Shown one piece after another: positions 63,638 through 64,000 of a stretch of 64,000 bases of DNA (positions within the stretch are counted from its first letter, which is position 1; each line of letters starts with the position of its first letter). The position numbers and the translations under genes are program-made. The notes under the pieces are model-generated. The model had not been told where the DNA came from, did no database searches, and was given only the letters and a program-made list of their open reading frames with translations. This DNA comes from Prevotella sp. MGM1 (GTDB lineage: Bacteria; Bacteroidota; Bacteroidia; Bacteroidales; Bacteroidaceae), in assembly GCF_002933775.1 (NCBI RefSeq), contig NZ_BEWV01000221.1:1-64000 (forward strand), given 5' to 3'.

Positions 63638-63705
63638 GTTCCTATGGATACCATAATCCGTTTCCGGTACACATGACCTGTTCCTATGGATGCTATAATC
63701 CGTTT
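63638..63705. repeat. Direct repeat pair upstream of the pectinesterase gene
   Basis: Two 26-base copies at 63638-63663 and 63680-63705 differ at three positions; the shared parts are GTTCCTATGGAT and ATAATCCGTTT. They start 42 bases apart, about four helical turns, so they lie on the same DNA face, about 230-295 bases upstream of the start. They look like regulator sites. TAATCCGTT occurs a third time at about 63632. Nothing else was recognised in 63477-63850. Confidence 0.7.
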
Positions 63706-63850
63706 TAAAGGCATGTATGAATAAGTTCCGGTGATATATAAAGTATTTAAGGCTTAGGCGACTGAATTATTGTTTGGTATTACATGTCTGTGATGTCGTT
63801 GTGCCGGCGGTATGCGATGGTAATGGATATCTTAATTCAATCCGGGAAAT

Positions 63851-63887
63851 GACAATGCCGGAATGTATTTGACATCCCGGCATTGTC
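63851..63887 (-). terminator. Hairpin, possible terminator of the gene entering from the right
   Basis: Perfect 11-base arms GACAATGCCGG (63851-63861) and CCGGCATTGTC (63877-63887) with a 15-base loop. It lies 65 bases past the stop of the partial minus-strand frame at the window edge. The T-rich tail is weak. Confidence 0.6.
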
Positions 63888-63952
63888 GCTGTCTACGGCA
63901 AAAGAATATTTACCGTTTTTATTCGTGTTTTCGTTTGTCGTCCGGTGAGTAT

Positions 63953-64000
63953 TATTTGTTAACAGTTTTACGGCTAATTCTCTTTCCGCTGCTTAACACG
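63953..64000 (-). CDS. Possible 3' end of a secreted protein with type IX-like tail
   Basis: An open minus-strand frame enters from the right edge and stops at 63953-63955. Its last residues read LSSGKRISRKTVNK, similar in pattern to the C-termini of the pectate lyase and pectinesterase here (…GKKVIK). Only 15 codons are visible, so identity is a guess; another exported pectin enzyme would fit the context and the hairpin downstream. Confidence 0.35.

Overview
The window is chromosomal DNA from a member of the Bacteroidota, most likely order Bacteroidales (Prevotellaceae- or Muribaculaceae-like). The evidence is a SusC/SusD pair, lipid A gene lpxK, lipoprotein signal peptides, several secreted proteins with C-terminal tails like type IX secretion cargo, and promoter cores of the Bacteroidota type (TTTG about 19 bases upstream of TAnnTTTG) with few Shine-Dalgarno sites. 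No rRNA, tRNA, CRISPR array, prophage or complete insertion sequence was seen.

Layout. 89-5070 (minus): housekeeping block thiL, purine nucleoside phosphorylase, lpxK, sppA. 5954-13621 (plus): a GH28 pectinase followed by five tightly packed genes (DegT aminotransferase, ATP-grasp ligase, opine-dehydrogenase-like enzyme, a single-chain B12/glutamate-mutase-like protein, GT2 glycosyltransferase). These look like a small pathway for an unusual amino-acid or surface-glycan building block. 13716-15804: groES-groEL, followed by a candidate free-standing small RNA. 16574-27596: three large secreted proteins (DUF4450-like glycosidase, M6 metalloprotease, cleaved-adhesin-type protein). 27853-31784: an AmgK-like kinase fused to a RapZ C-terminal domain, a MurU-like nucleotidyltransferase and guaA. 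31934-35865 (minus): an ECF sigma factor fused through one membrane helix to an outer-membrane beta-barrel, then a radical SAM/SPASM protein and a Gfo/Idh oxidoreductase. 36378-41878: esterase, mscL, GAPDH, an Rpn-type nuclease, miaA and a diacylglycerol-kinase-like protein. 42038-47636: a Crp/Fnr regulator divergent from a glycogen/alpha-glucan operon (debranching enzyme, GT4/GT5 glycosyltransferase, GH57). 48006-63411 (minus): a pectin utilisation locus with CE8 pectinesterase, SusC, SusD, a surface glycan-binding lipoprotein, PL1 pectate lyase and GH3. The window ends in what may be the 3' tail of another secreted protein.

How the genes work together. The pectin locus would demethylate, cleave, bind, import and finish off pectic glycans; the GH28 and the DUF4450-like protein may serve the same diet. 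Imported sugar could be stored by the glycogen operon. The kinase-RapZ/MurU pair fits recycling of cell-wall amino sugars.

Most notable. (1) A family of four intergenic elements of about 390 bp with conserved ends and a central palindrome whose arms differ in sequence but keep pairing. (2) The sigma factor / beta-barrel fusion, which would place one polypeptide across the whole envelope. (3) The B12/opine/ATP-grasp cluster. (4) A run of ten Gs that puts susC out of frame by one base and may be a phase-variation switch or a sequencing error.
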